Position numbers and translations under genes: made by a program. The notes under the pieces were generated by a model. The model was given only the letters and a program-made list of their open reading frames with translations. It was not told the origin of the DNA and did no database searches. From Dipteronia dyeriana (lineage: Eukaryota; Streptophyta; Magnoliopsida; Sapindales; Sapindaceae), in contig CM065299.1 of NCBI GenBank assembly GCA_032871835.1, forward strand, positions 43,350,706-43,414,705: a stretch of DNA of 64,000 nt, in the 5' to 3' direction. Within the stretch, counting starts at the first letter, position 1, and the number at the start of each line of letters is the position of its first letter. This document shows, piece after piece, positions 51,101 to 62,000 of the stretch.

Positions 51101-52082
51101 TAATTAAAAGTCAAAATCTTTTTCCTAGTAAGAGTTAGTCTCGTAAAATTATACTATTGTTGGTAGTATAATTAATATTAAAGACTATATTTGATAAGTA
51201 GATAAATAAAAGGAATTATTATTCTAATCAAATTAGGAAGTCTTTAATATGGTTACAAATACACTAATGAGTTGGATTAGGAGTCTTGGTGTAGGAAAGG
51301 ATTCTTTTTGGAAAAGGATTCTTTGTCACCAAGTAAATTTACCTATGGGTAGAATTCTTCTTTGAAAATGACTCCTAAAAACCAAGTAAATCCACATAAG
51401 GAAATGATTCTTGCCAGCCAAGTAAATTCTTCTTTGGAAAGAATTTGTGATCCTATGTATATCCCCTTGTGAATTTCGGCCAGCCCTAAGCATTCTATGA
51501 TGAAAATTTCGGCCATGCTAGGTAATTTTCAAGAGAGAATTTTGAGGGAGAAAAATTTAGTTTTTGCTCTAGACAAAATTCGATCAACTCATAGATAAAT
51601 AGTGTAGAATTCAGCCAAGGAGAAAAGAGAAAAAGAGAACGTTTTTGTTTTTGATAGTACAGTTGTATCCTTTACATCAAAAGGGTTTTGTGTACAAAAT
51701 CAAATCGGGTTCACGCGAGTTTCAATTAATTAGATTGATAATTCACAAGTGACCGAACGTTATTGGATTTTTCTCTCGGAGGATAATTGTAACTAACAAA
51801 GAAAAATATTTTGTTTGTTTCCATCCTTAGGTATACAACTAAAGAAAGGGAACCAACACTCCTAGGTGATTCACGTTCGTGATTGGATTGGAAGATCTTG
51901 CGGATTCAATTCGGCGCTTCTTCAATCGTCACGAAAAAAAAGGTACGATACTTTTTATATACATCAATTAATCTAGGGTTAAGGTTCTTGTTATTAAAAG
52001 GGAACATTTTTATTTATACGCAAACCCTAATTTTTATAAATTTTCTCACGCTTCCGCTGCGCGGGGTTTTATTTTCCCTACA
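48161..52082 (+). mobile_element. Solo LTR F with internal 809-bp triplication
   Basis: A copia LTR of 3922 bp, flanked by ATAAC at 48156-48160 and 52083-52087 inside E's leader. Without two extra repeat units it would be about 2.3 kb, a normal size. Its first bases AACTAAGATTATGC have decayed from TGTTAGGATTATGC. The end CCCTACA is intact. No internal region is present. Confidence 0.93.
48700..51125 (+). repeat. Three tandem copies of an 809-bp LTR segment
   Basis: TAGTCTATCCTC recurs at 48700, 49509 and 50318, and the third unit ends at the matching CCTAG at 51126. The units are about 809, 809 and 808 bp and nearly identical. They share private variants such as TTTCACCAATAAGG and GGGCAGCAAGG. 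The internal joins read CCTAGTCTATCC, fusing the two places where TAGT occurs in a normal LTR. Confidence 0.95.
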
Positions 52083-52501
52083 ATAACCTCCCAAGAGGTA
52101 TTCATGAATAGAATTCAGCAAGATACTTCCTTACAAGGATAGACTAGACAATTAGCCCAAACGATATCTACTCCCAAATGAGGAATATTCGTGAGGGATT
52201 ATATTGAAGGTCGATAACTTGGTAACACACTCAATGTGAGTTTATTAATATCCTCCCAAGAGTTCTTGTTAATAAAATCACAAGGCTAAAATTGAAAACG
52301 TTGGTTGTTATGTTAACAATTAGGTGGGACCTAGTCAAACTAGTAAATGTTGCGAACTCCCAAAGGAGGCGTGACAGTTATGGGTGTTGGATCACCGTTG
52401 AATTTTTACGATTGAATTATTTTATTTAATTCAAGATAAATATTTGAAAGTGTTTTACCATGATTATTTACTTATATAATTTTTGTTATTATAAAGAAAT
52501 C
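52083..52501 (+). other. Leader of copy E, second part
   Basis: Restarts at ATAACCTCCCAAGAGG and runs to the gag ATG at 52502, matching 16662-17072 of copy A. No gene within. Confidence 0.88.
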
Positions 52502-55500
52502 ATGACCCCATCCTTAATCAACATCCTACAAGATAATACTTTAACTGAAGATAATTATGTCACATGGAAAAGAAAAATTGGGTTGTTATTGCAAGCTGAA
52601 AAACATAAATTCGTTATGTCTATTCCTTAACCACCAAACTAATAAATCTACTCAAGAGCAAAGAGATGAGTATTAGTAGTGGAAGTCTTCAGATGAGATG
52701 GCTAAATGTACGTTACATTATGGCCACATCTTCGACGTGTTGCAACAGCAACATAAAGGAATGGAGACTACTGCCGATATAATGATGTTTCTAGAGGAGA
52801 TGTTTGCTATGAGGTCTAGGACGACTAAGAGAGAGGCAGTGACTGCTTTTATGAATCTTAGGATGAAACCTGGACAGGGTGTGAAAGATCACATGATGAA
52901 AGTCATAGCACATCTCAACATTGTTGAACTAAATGGTGTTGAGATAGATGGTGAGACCAAACATGATTGTCAACTCACTGTCGGATTCCTTTGATCATTT
53001 CAAGTTGGAATACACCTTGAATAATAAGGAATACACCTTGCAAGGCCTGATGCAAGATGTTCAAAGTGCAGAAAAAATCCTTGTGAAAGGCAAGGGTCAA
53101 GAGATTCATATGCTTGGTAAGTTGCTACTGTTAAAGACCCGTAAGAAGGTCAAGAGACAACATAAGAAAAAGCAACTTGAGCCTTCTTAGAAGGAGACCG
53201 AGATAGTAACCAAGATCAAAGAGAAGTGTTTTCTTTGTGGTGAAAAGGGTCAAAGGAATAGATTGAATAAGAATGAATTCAACATGTGTTTAGGCAATGC
53301 AGCATTGGTGTCTACTAGTGTAGTGGGAGATATTAGAATCAATTTAGATTCTTATAGGCATTTAGACATAATAAACGTTTATTATGTACCACAATTCAAA
53401 AGGAATTTAATTTCAGTCTCTTATCTAAATAAATTTGGATATTCAGTTACTTTTAATAAAAGGTTTTATTATTAGTAAGAATAACAAAATTACTTGCAAA
53501 GGTACATTGAAAAACGGTTTATTCTATTTGCATGGAAATATTTCTCACTTGTTAGACACAGAATCAACGGAACCTAATCATGAAAGAGTAAAATTATCAC
53601 AAGATGAAACCTACCTATGACATTTGTGCCTAGGTCATATTAACTTTAATAGGATTAAAAGATTGGTAAGTGACGGACCTCTAAGTGACTTAAAGGTTGA
53701 TGATCTACCAAATTGTGAAATCTTGTTTGGAAGTTAAAATGACCAAAAGGTCATTTACGACCAAAGGCACAAGAGCCATCGAATATTTAGGATTGATACA
53801 CACTGATGTGTGTGGACCTATGAACATTCAAGCTAGAGGTGGATATGAGTACTTCATCACTTTCATGGATGATCACTCAAGATTTGGTTATGTGTATCTC
53901 ATGGGACATAAGTCAGATGCTTTTGGCATGTTCAAAGCATTTAAAGCTGAAGTGGAAAATCAGCTTGAGAAACGCTTAAAAATCTTGAGGTCTAATCGTG
54001 GTGGAGAATATCTATCCGGTGAGTTTCAACAATATCTTATTGATAATGGGATAATTTCTCAGTTTTCTGCACCAGGCACACCTCAACAGAATGGGGTGGC
54101 AGAAAAGAGAAATATAACTCTTTTGGACATGATTAGGTCTATGTTGAGTTATTCAACGCTCCCTAATTCTTTTTGAGGATATGCTTTAAAAACCGTAATG
54201 TACATTCTAAACGATGTACCATCTAGGTCGGTTCCTAAAACACCGCATGAGTTATGGACCGGGCGAAAGCCTAGTTTACAACACTTAAGGATATTTGGAT
54301 GTCCTGCGCACGTGTTAAAAGGAAAGACAAAAAAGATGGAGTTCCGTTCAGAAACATGCATATTTGTACGGTATCCAAAAGGAACAAAAGGATATTATTT
54401 TTATAGTCCTTCAGATCTTAAAGTATTTGTTTCGACAAATGCTAAATTTCTGGAAAAAGACTATATGAATAATTTTGTGCCTAAAAGTATGTCCTGAATG
54501 AGCTTTTAGGAGATACAATTCCACAATAGGTTTCATAACCAAGCCCAATTGTAAGTTCCGTACCAATACAAGATCAACAATCTACCATACCTCATTGTAG
54601 TGGGAGGGTTGTTAGACAACCCGAGAGATACATCGGTCTGGGAGAATCTGTAGAGAATCTTCCGGACGATAATGATCCCTATACGTAAGGAAGCAATGGA
54701 AGATGTTGATTATTGCCATTGGCAAAAGGCAATACAATTCGAAATTGAATCTATGTTAAAAAACAAAGTCTGGTCTCTTGTAGACTTGCCTAAAGGGATA
54801 AAACCCATCGGATGCAAGTGGGTATACAAGAGGAAAAGAGGAATGGATGGAAAGGTGGAAACCTTTAAAGCTAGATTGGTAGCTAAAGGTTATACACAGA
54901 AGGAAGGTATCGATTATAAAGAAACCTTCTCTCCTGTGGCATTACTTAAATCCATTAGGATACTTTTATCCATTGCGGCATCTCTAGACCTAGAGATTTG
55001 ACAAATGGACATGAAAATGTTTGGATTTATTCAAAACCTTAACAAACCCTGTGTATACAAAAGGATTAAAGGTGACAAGTTGGTTTTCCTAGTTCTTTAC
55101 GTTGATGATATACTACTCATCGGAAACGATGTAGGTGTATTGACATTAGTAAAAGAATGGTTAGCAAAACAATTTGATATGAAGGACTTAGGAGAATAAA
55201 GTTATATTCTTGGTATCCAAGTCATAGGGATAGAAAGAATAGAACGATTGCATTATCCCAAGCTTCATACATAGATAAAATCTTCTCTAGGTTTTCCATG
55301 CAAGATTCCAAGAAAGGTATGTTACCTTTCAGACATGGAATCAAACTTTCTAAGGAACAAGTTCCTAAGAATGAGCATGAAGAACAATTCATGAGTAGGG
55401 TTCCATATGCATCGGCAGTTGGAAGTCTCATGTGTGCAATGCTCTGTACTAGACCAAATATTTGTTTTGTTATGGGCATAGTTAGCAGGTTTCAATCGAA

Positions 55501-56066
55501 ACCTGGTCCTGATCACTGGACGGCAGTCAAGCATATTTTCAAGTATCTCAGGAGAACGGGAGATTATATGCTTGTATACTCTGGAGGGGATTTAATTCCC
55601 GTTGGGTATACAGATTTTGATTTTCAGTCAGATTCTGATTCCAAGAGATCGACATCAGGATCTGTGTTTACCATTGGAGGAGAGGCAATCATATGGATGA
55701 GTATCAAGCAATCTTGTATTGCTGATTCCACCATGGAAGCAGAGTATGTTGCCGCATGCGAGGGTGTCTGGCTCCACTAATTCTTGATTGACTTGGAAGT
55801 GGTTCCTGGTGCGAATAAGATCACAATCTATTGTAACAATAGTGGAGCAGTGGCTAATTCGAGAGAACCAAGAAGTCATAAGAGAGGGAAACACATTGAA
55901 ATAAAGTATCACCTTCTCACGGAAATTGTGCATAGGGGTGACGTGACGATTACTAAGATCGCGTCAGCAGATAATCTAGCGGATCCCTTTATAAAGGCTC
56001 TTATATAAAAGAGTTTTAATGGGCATCTAGAGAACATGTGGATGAGAAATATGACACATTTGCTAT
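52502..56066 (+). pseudogene. Copia gag-pol, copy E, broken
   Basis: ATG at 52502 starts MTPSLINILQDNT; TAA at 52628 and a small deletion shift the frame. Gag continues in 52698-52994 and 52948-53190. The zinc knuckle is cut after CFLCGEKG and the protease site is deleted (junction 53249/53250), as in copies B and C. Integrase lies at 53697-54176 (TGG changed to TGA at 54174) and 54198-54497. RT lies at 54672-55199; the segment with the first catalytic Asp (DVKTAF in copy A) is deleted around 55010, but YVDD is kept at 55098-55109. RNase H lies at 55298-56008, with a short deletion near 55765 and a stop at 55778. Confidence 0.9.
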
Positions 56067-56082
56067 AGAGCAAGTGAGAGAT

Positions 56083-56744
56083 TGTTGGGATTATGCTTGA
56101 TAGTAAGAGTGCAATATTGTATTTGACAATCTTTTCATATTAATAAAGTGATTTCTAGTTTAACAAATCTTATAACATTTATAGTTTAATTATTATAATT
56201 GTCAAAAGTAAATAATCATAAGTTCAAAAGACTGAGAAAAGAAGAATTGTTTATTTATCTAGAATTGTGTTGGGCGGCAAGGCTATTTAGAATAACTTAA
56301 TTATATTATTTTTATTTTATTATTTAATTAAATAGAAATTAATTAATTTATTGATTAATTAATGATTTAATTAAAAGTTAAAATCTTTTTCTTAGTAGGA
56401 GATGGTCTCCTAAAATTATACTATTGTTGGTAGTATAATTAATATTAAAGACTATATTTGATAAGTAAATAAATAAAATGAATTATTTATCTAATCAAAT
56501 TAGGAAGTCTTTTATATGGTTACAAATACACTATTGAGTTGGATTAAGAGTCTTGGTGTAGGAAAGAATTCCTTTTGGAAAATGATTCTTAACCACCAAG
56601 TAAATCCACCTAAGGATAGAATTCTTAACCACCAAGTAAATCCTTATTAGGAGAGAATTTAGTCTCCTATATATAATACCTATTAAATTTGACCAAGAAT
56701 GAATTTTTTGTGTGAGAAGTTGTTTTTTATTTGTTTTTTTATTG

Positions 56745-56778
<34 letters not shown>

Positions 56779-57267
56779 CGTCCAACTCATTGTGTGAAGA
56801 ATTCGACAAAGCATAGAGAAAAGAGGGAACGTTTTTGTTTTTGATAGTACATTAGTATCCTTTGCCTCAAAAATGTTTTGTGTACAACATCGAATCAAGG
56901 TTCACGTGAGTTTCAATCAAATTGATTGATAATTCAAAAATAACCGGACGTTCTTGGTTTTTCTTTTGGAGGATTATTGTGACTGACAAAGAAGAAGATT
57001 TTATTTATTTCCATCATCAGGTATACAATTTAAAGAAAGGGAGCCCACACTCCTAGGTTATTCACGTTCGTGATTTGATTCGAAGATCTTGCGGATTCAA
57101 TTTAGGTCAATCGTCATGAAAAAAAAGGTACGATACTTTTTATATACATCAATTAATCTAGGGTTAAGGTTCTTGTTATTAAAATAGAAATTTTTTATTT
57201 ATACGCAAAACCTAATTTTCTTATTTCTCACGCTTCCGTTGCGTTTTGAACCGTTTTTTTCCCTACA
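56083..57267 (+). repeat. 3' LTR of copy E with about 1-kb internal deletion
   Basis: Starts TGTTGGGATTATGC as in the 5' LTR and ends TTTTCCCTACA before AGGCT. It is 1185 bp against 2161 bp for the 5' LTR. The join at about 56260-56270 fuses the ATCTAGA near LTR position 180 to GTGTTGGGCGGC near position 1235. A (TA)n run lies at about 56745-56774. Confidence 0.92.
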
Positions 57268-57609
57268 AGGCTCTAGCCGTGTCAGTTGTAGGATTGGTAG
57301 GTCCGCTTCGGCTTGAACTGTTTGAGTCGTGCCTTGAGGGTTTGCTCCACCAGGAAGCGATTTCGGTGACTGGAAGTCTGTCGTTGGTGCTACTGGGGTT
57401 GTCCTGTCGACATCTTGCATGAGGTCATTCGCTTGGATCAGGGGTACTTGTGGCAGGTCACTGGTCACACCCTCGATTATTGCTCGTAATTCGATGTTCC
57501 TTGTTTAAACCGATCCATTTTTCGCTTCAAGTTCTCACAGCTTCTAGTCGTTGGCAGTCAATACGGTGAGCTGCTCTTCGATGGTTGGGGCGTTTCCATC
57601 TCTTGACAT
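57268..57609 (-). pseudogene. N-terminal gag of gypsy relic G
   Basis: On the minus strand, an ATG at 57609 starts MSRDGNAPTIEEQLTVLTA, a typical start of plant Ty3/gypsy gag proteins. It is followed by a Pro/Thr/Gln-rich stretch (57468-57270) running into the duplication AGGCT where copy E was inserted. It continues at 45035. It contains stops near 57540 and 57490. Confidence 0.7.
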
Positions 57610-59000
57610 CTTTAGAGTTCTTGGTTTGATTCAACTGGTTGTTTATGAAGCTGCAATAGGCCCCATAGTGGGTTCCAAAGGATAGATGGTCTGATTTACA
57701 GTTAGAATGGGTCGAGTTGAATTTGGTCCAATCGGTTGAATCGAACTGGTCGACTACTTTGAAAAACTGTAAAAAAATGAAAACAAACGAGAAACAGAAG
57801 TAAAAGAAAAAGGAAACGAAGGTGTTGGATCTTTAGACCTTATATGCGCTTGGGCTGAGTGAATGAGTATAGAGTGATCGAAATTTGTCTGAAAAGAGTA
57901 TTTCGACAGTCGAAATCTATGTTTTGGCAGAGTTTCAAGAACGCAAAAGCTTTAATGATAGTATGGGAATGGTTATATTTATAGGCCACCCATATCAGTT
58001 TTGCACATTAGAGATGTGTTGGAAAAGATCTTTGATATCCCCGACCGGATTTCATGGGATTATCCAGTTGTTGACCTATTCAAACTTCTCTCATGGTAAC
58101 TTGAGTTATCAATTAGAATCTCAGCATTTAAATCAGAGTGGGAGTGACCAAGTCAAGCTATAACCAGACCAATCCTTCTTAGGTCAACCCGAATCAAATA
58201 GGCCAGTCTTGAATCCAATATGAAGCAGGTTGGGCCTTGATTTTTGGGCCCAGAGACTATTTTTAGCTACCACATAAACTACTTAAATTTTCATTTGGCT
58301 ACACTCTCTACTCCGCTCAACTCCTCTTCAAGTTCTCCCATAACCGGAAGGACAGAGAGAGAGCATATTAAAACATTTCATGACACATTAGGTCCGTCCT
58401 GTAAGCGTTTTTCGTTTGCCGTTTTTCGAAAAGAAAAATGAAAATAATGTTTTTGGTTTCAATTTCGAAATCCAAAAACACGTCTGGTAACATATACTTA
58501 GAGCTGTATTTTAAAAATGAAAATAGAAAAAAGAATAAACACGTCTGGTAGGTTATCCGAAAACTATCAAAAATTGAAATATCAACTTTTACATTTTGTT
58601 TAATATTAAAACAATTATAAATTGATTGATTAAATAATATATTATAAAATATATATATATATTATAGAATATAATATTATATATATAAGAACGAGACTTT
58701 GATCATTTGAAACTCTTGTCTCGTCTCTCGTTCCGTTTCGTCCTAGTCATACTAAATGCATAACAGTATAATTAATAGTTTTTTAAAAAATGATTTTTTT
58801 TTATAAAAACAGTACAAAATAAAATAAAAAATAAAAATAAAAATAAAAATAAATATTTTATAATTTTCAAGTATTTGAGGTTTAATATTAATTTTATTTG
58901 TTATTTTTTAAAAGTAAAATAAAATATGATTAAGGATTTAAAAAATAAAAACCAAAACCGAACGACTAAAGGCAGCAGGAGGACGTGGCCTTGTTTCCTC
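57610..59000. other. Gypsy leader remnant, then AT-rich DNA upstream of the host gene
   Basis: 57610-58200 is probably leader or LTR of gypsy relic G, though no second LTR copy is visible to confirm it. 58360-58960 is strongly AT-rich with short homopolymer and TA runs. No coding region is supported. The promoter of the decarboxylase gene must lie in or near its right end. Confidence 0.5.
58983..58989 (+). promoter_or_regulatory. ABRE/G-box-like motif ACGTGGC upstream of the decarboxylase gene
   Basis: ACGTGGC lies about 95 bp before the predicted start codon. The word is a known bZIP binding core in plants. A single short match is weak evidence, and it may fall inside the 5' UTR. Confidence 0.22.
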
Positions 59001-59078
59001 CGTTGAAACTCTCATCAAGTCAACACAACATCCTTTCGCTTGTTCGTCTCGTCTAAAGCTCCCACCAGAACCACCAGA

Positions 59079-62000
59079 ATGTAAGTGACAAGCTCACAAC
59101 CCACAGCAACCTTTATCATCATTGGTATTTTTGATTTTGGTTTTCCCGTTATTACAGGGACAACGTTGGGATGAAGCCGATGGATGCAGAGCAACTCAGA
59201 GAGAATGCCCACCTGATGGTTGATTTTATTGCTGACTACTACAACTCCATTGAGAGTTTCCCTGTTCTCAGCCAAGTTCAGGTCACACTATCTCTCACCA
59301 TTGTAATTTAAGACCTTCATTTTGTAGAAAACAGTGATGTTATTTTACGACTTACGACTGTGCTCTCTTTTCCAATTTTTTTAGCCTGGGTATCTTCGTA
59401 AACTTATACCGGATTCTGCTCCAAATCATCCCGAGTCACTGCATAATGTTCTTGACGGTGAAGTTACTCAACTTACCATTTATTTAATTACTCATTGATA
59501 TGGAATGGAACATGTCAAATAATATATTTTCTACTTAATTGTGTTTTCAACACATAATTCGTTTCATTTTCATCGTGAATTGCTGTGTACCTTGGCCTAA
59601 AAGTGTTGTACCTAAACTTGGGTGTTGATATTACGTGATTGCAGATGTTCAGGGAAAGATATTACCAGGGGTGACTCATTGGCAAAGCCCAAATTACTTT
59701 GCATATTATCCTTCTAACAGCAGTGTTGCTGGATTTTTAGGAGAAATGCTCAGTGCTGGTCTTAATATTGTGGGTTTTAGTTGGATAACTTCTCCTGCTG
59801 CAACAGAACTTGAAATGATTGTTCTCGATTGGCTTGGTAAAATGTTGAAGCTGCCTGAACATTTTCTTTCAACAGGTAATTGTATTTCTTTTTATTATTA
59901 TTATTATTATTATTTTGGATTTGTGTATTGTTTTGAGGATCCATACACATTTTTGTTTCAACTTAACGTTTATGTTAAGAAGAAATCCTCTAACTCATAC
60001 TGCCATTCATTGTCATTCTGTGGATCTGCTACAGAATGCTTGTATGTGCAATTTGGCATAGGTTCAGAGTGTTTGAGTAGATGCTATAGATGCTGGCGGA
60101 ACATGATACCTGAGAATATCATTGGTTTTTTTAAGTGGTTTAAAACAAACATACATTGACAGAAGTTAGCAGGGATTGTATTTGCAGATTTTGTGACTTT
60201 AGTGAGGGTGACATTTGAGTTGAAAAATGCCTTCACGCATTTTATTAGTTAAATGGAGTAAAGGAAATATGTTAGGAGTTCACTTTTTTGTTATATCATT
60301 GGTTTTTTTTTATGTGGTTTAAGACAAACATACATTGACAGAAGTTAGCAGGGATTGTTTTACAGATTTTGTGACTTGATTGAGGGTGACGTCTGAGTTG
60401 AAAAATGCCTTCACGTATTTTATTAGTTAAATGGAGTAAAGGAAATATGTTAGGAGTTCACTTTTTTGTTCCCTTTTTGCTTCGTAAATGGTACTCGGGC
60501 ATAACTATAACCTTCACCCTTCTCTTATTGGGATCCTTTTGAAATTCCAAGTTAATGGAATTTCATAAAGTTGTGAATTCAAACCTGAAAATGCAGCCAT
60601 ATAGGAAATGATATTTTTTTAATTTTCCCTTTTGATGAGACCAGTCTTTGAAGCTTATGGAATGATGTTCAGGACAAGGTGGTGGAGTGATACAGGGAAC
60701 AGCTAGTGAAGCTGTTTTAGTTGTACTATTAGCTGCTCGTGACAAGGCCTTGAGGAAGGTGGGAAAAAATGCCCTTGAAAAACTTGTTGTTTATGCATCT
60801 GATCAAACACATGCTTCTTTACAAAAAGCTTGCCAGGTATCTTATTAATGTGTACTGATATCTGAGTTCTTTTACTTTTTATTTTTAATCCTTGGCACAT
60901 GTTTCTTTTAACGAAGCTTTCTGACACTGGTGGGATAAACAAAAGTCACTTGATAAAAATTCACAAATTATTGAATCAATTGTAGATGATGGTTATGACC
61001 AAGTTTGCATTATATAATTCTTTATTCATTCATCCATTGTTCTTAAACATATTTTATTGCTACTAATCTTTTTCTTTCTTTGGGTTTAGAGTATGGTTTG
61101 GGGGCGAAGGTTTTTTTTTTTTTTAATAGTTGATTTGGCTCTATTGTGGATGGCAATACCCTTTTCTGAAGTCAAATACAGCTTAACCGTGTTGTATTGA
61201 ATTGACTTTCTTCTTTTGTCTTGGTGGTACTTTAAAAGCTTGTAGTACTAATACTCATGAATTTTCAGTTACTGTTATGGCTAAGTTTAGATGGTCTGCA
61301 GCAGTATTCACCTTTACTCTGCTAAAATTCTTATTGCTATTATATTATGCCTTTTTATTGCATTATGATGTTTATGTTTTGATGGCAGATTGCTGGAATT
61401 TATCCAGAGAATTGCAGGATTCTAAAAACAGACTCTTCTACTAATTATTCTATTTCCCCTGATTTACTTACTGAAGCAATCTCGCATGACCTTGGCATCG
61501 GATTGTTCCCCTTCTTTTTATGTGCCACAGTATGTGAATTAAGATGTTTCTTTCTTTCTTTCTTTATTTTTCTTTTTTCTTTTTTTGTTCATACCTTTCC
61601 TTTGAAAGCTTTACTCAAAATAACTCATTGTTAGAACTGCTATAAGATTCTTGATCCGAGCCCTTTGTATTCTTTATGTAAGAATGTTTAAATATTATTG
61701 TTAGGCCCTTTCCTATCAGCTTGATAGCTTAAGCATTTGGGTTTGTTGGTTATTAAGATGGTATCAGAGCCTTGTTATACCAAGGAGTTCTGGGTTTGAG
61801 TCCCTTCTTTTGATTATATTTGAATTTGTTAATTGTTATCTGAATTTGTTGTGTGTTTGTGTTTGGGCTTGAGCCACGTGGCTAGCCCATTGATCTTGAA
61901 CATGAGAGTGGTGTGTTAGAGTACTTTATTGTTGGGTTCTTTCATATCAACTTAAGTTTTTGAGTCTAGGGGTTACTAGTAATTTCCACCGAGTGAATTC

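Larger units (their letters stand above)
45036..57267 (+). mobile_element. Copia copy E, inserted in gypsy relic G
   Basis: The duplication AGGCT is perfect at 45031-45035 and 57268-57272. The element has a full 5' LTR (45036-47196), primer site, leader interrupted by solo LTR F, gag-pol 52502-56066, and a shortened 3' LTR (56083-57267). The gag-pol lost its protease site and part of RT, so it is non-autonomous. Confidence 0.93.

Noticed and set aside
48700..51125. CRISPR-like or satellite array
   Set aside because: Units are 809 bp with no spacers, and they are bounded within one LTR. This is an internal LTR triplication in a plant genome.
1..58000. Integrated pararetrovirus or other viral sequence
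   Set aside because: All RT segments have copia or Athila/gypsy domain order and flanking LTRs with 5-bp target duplications. No movement-protein or coat-protein-like region was seen.
59635..60159. 174-codon open frame in the decarboxylase gene
   Set aside because: Only 59645-59875 is exon; the rest runs past a good GT donor into intron 4 and loses all similarity to the family.
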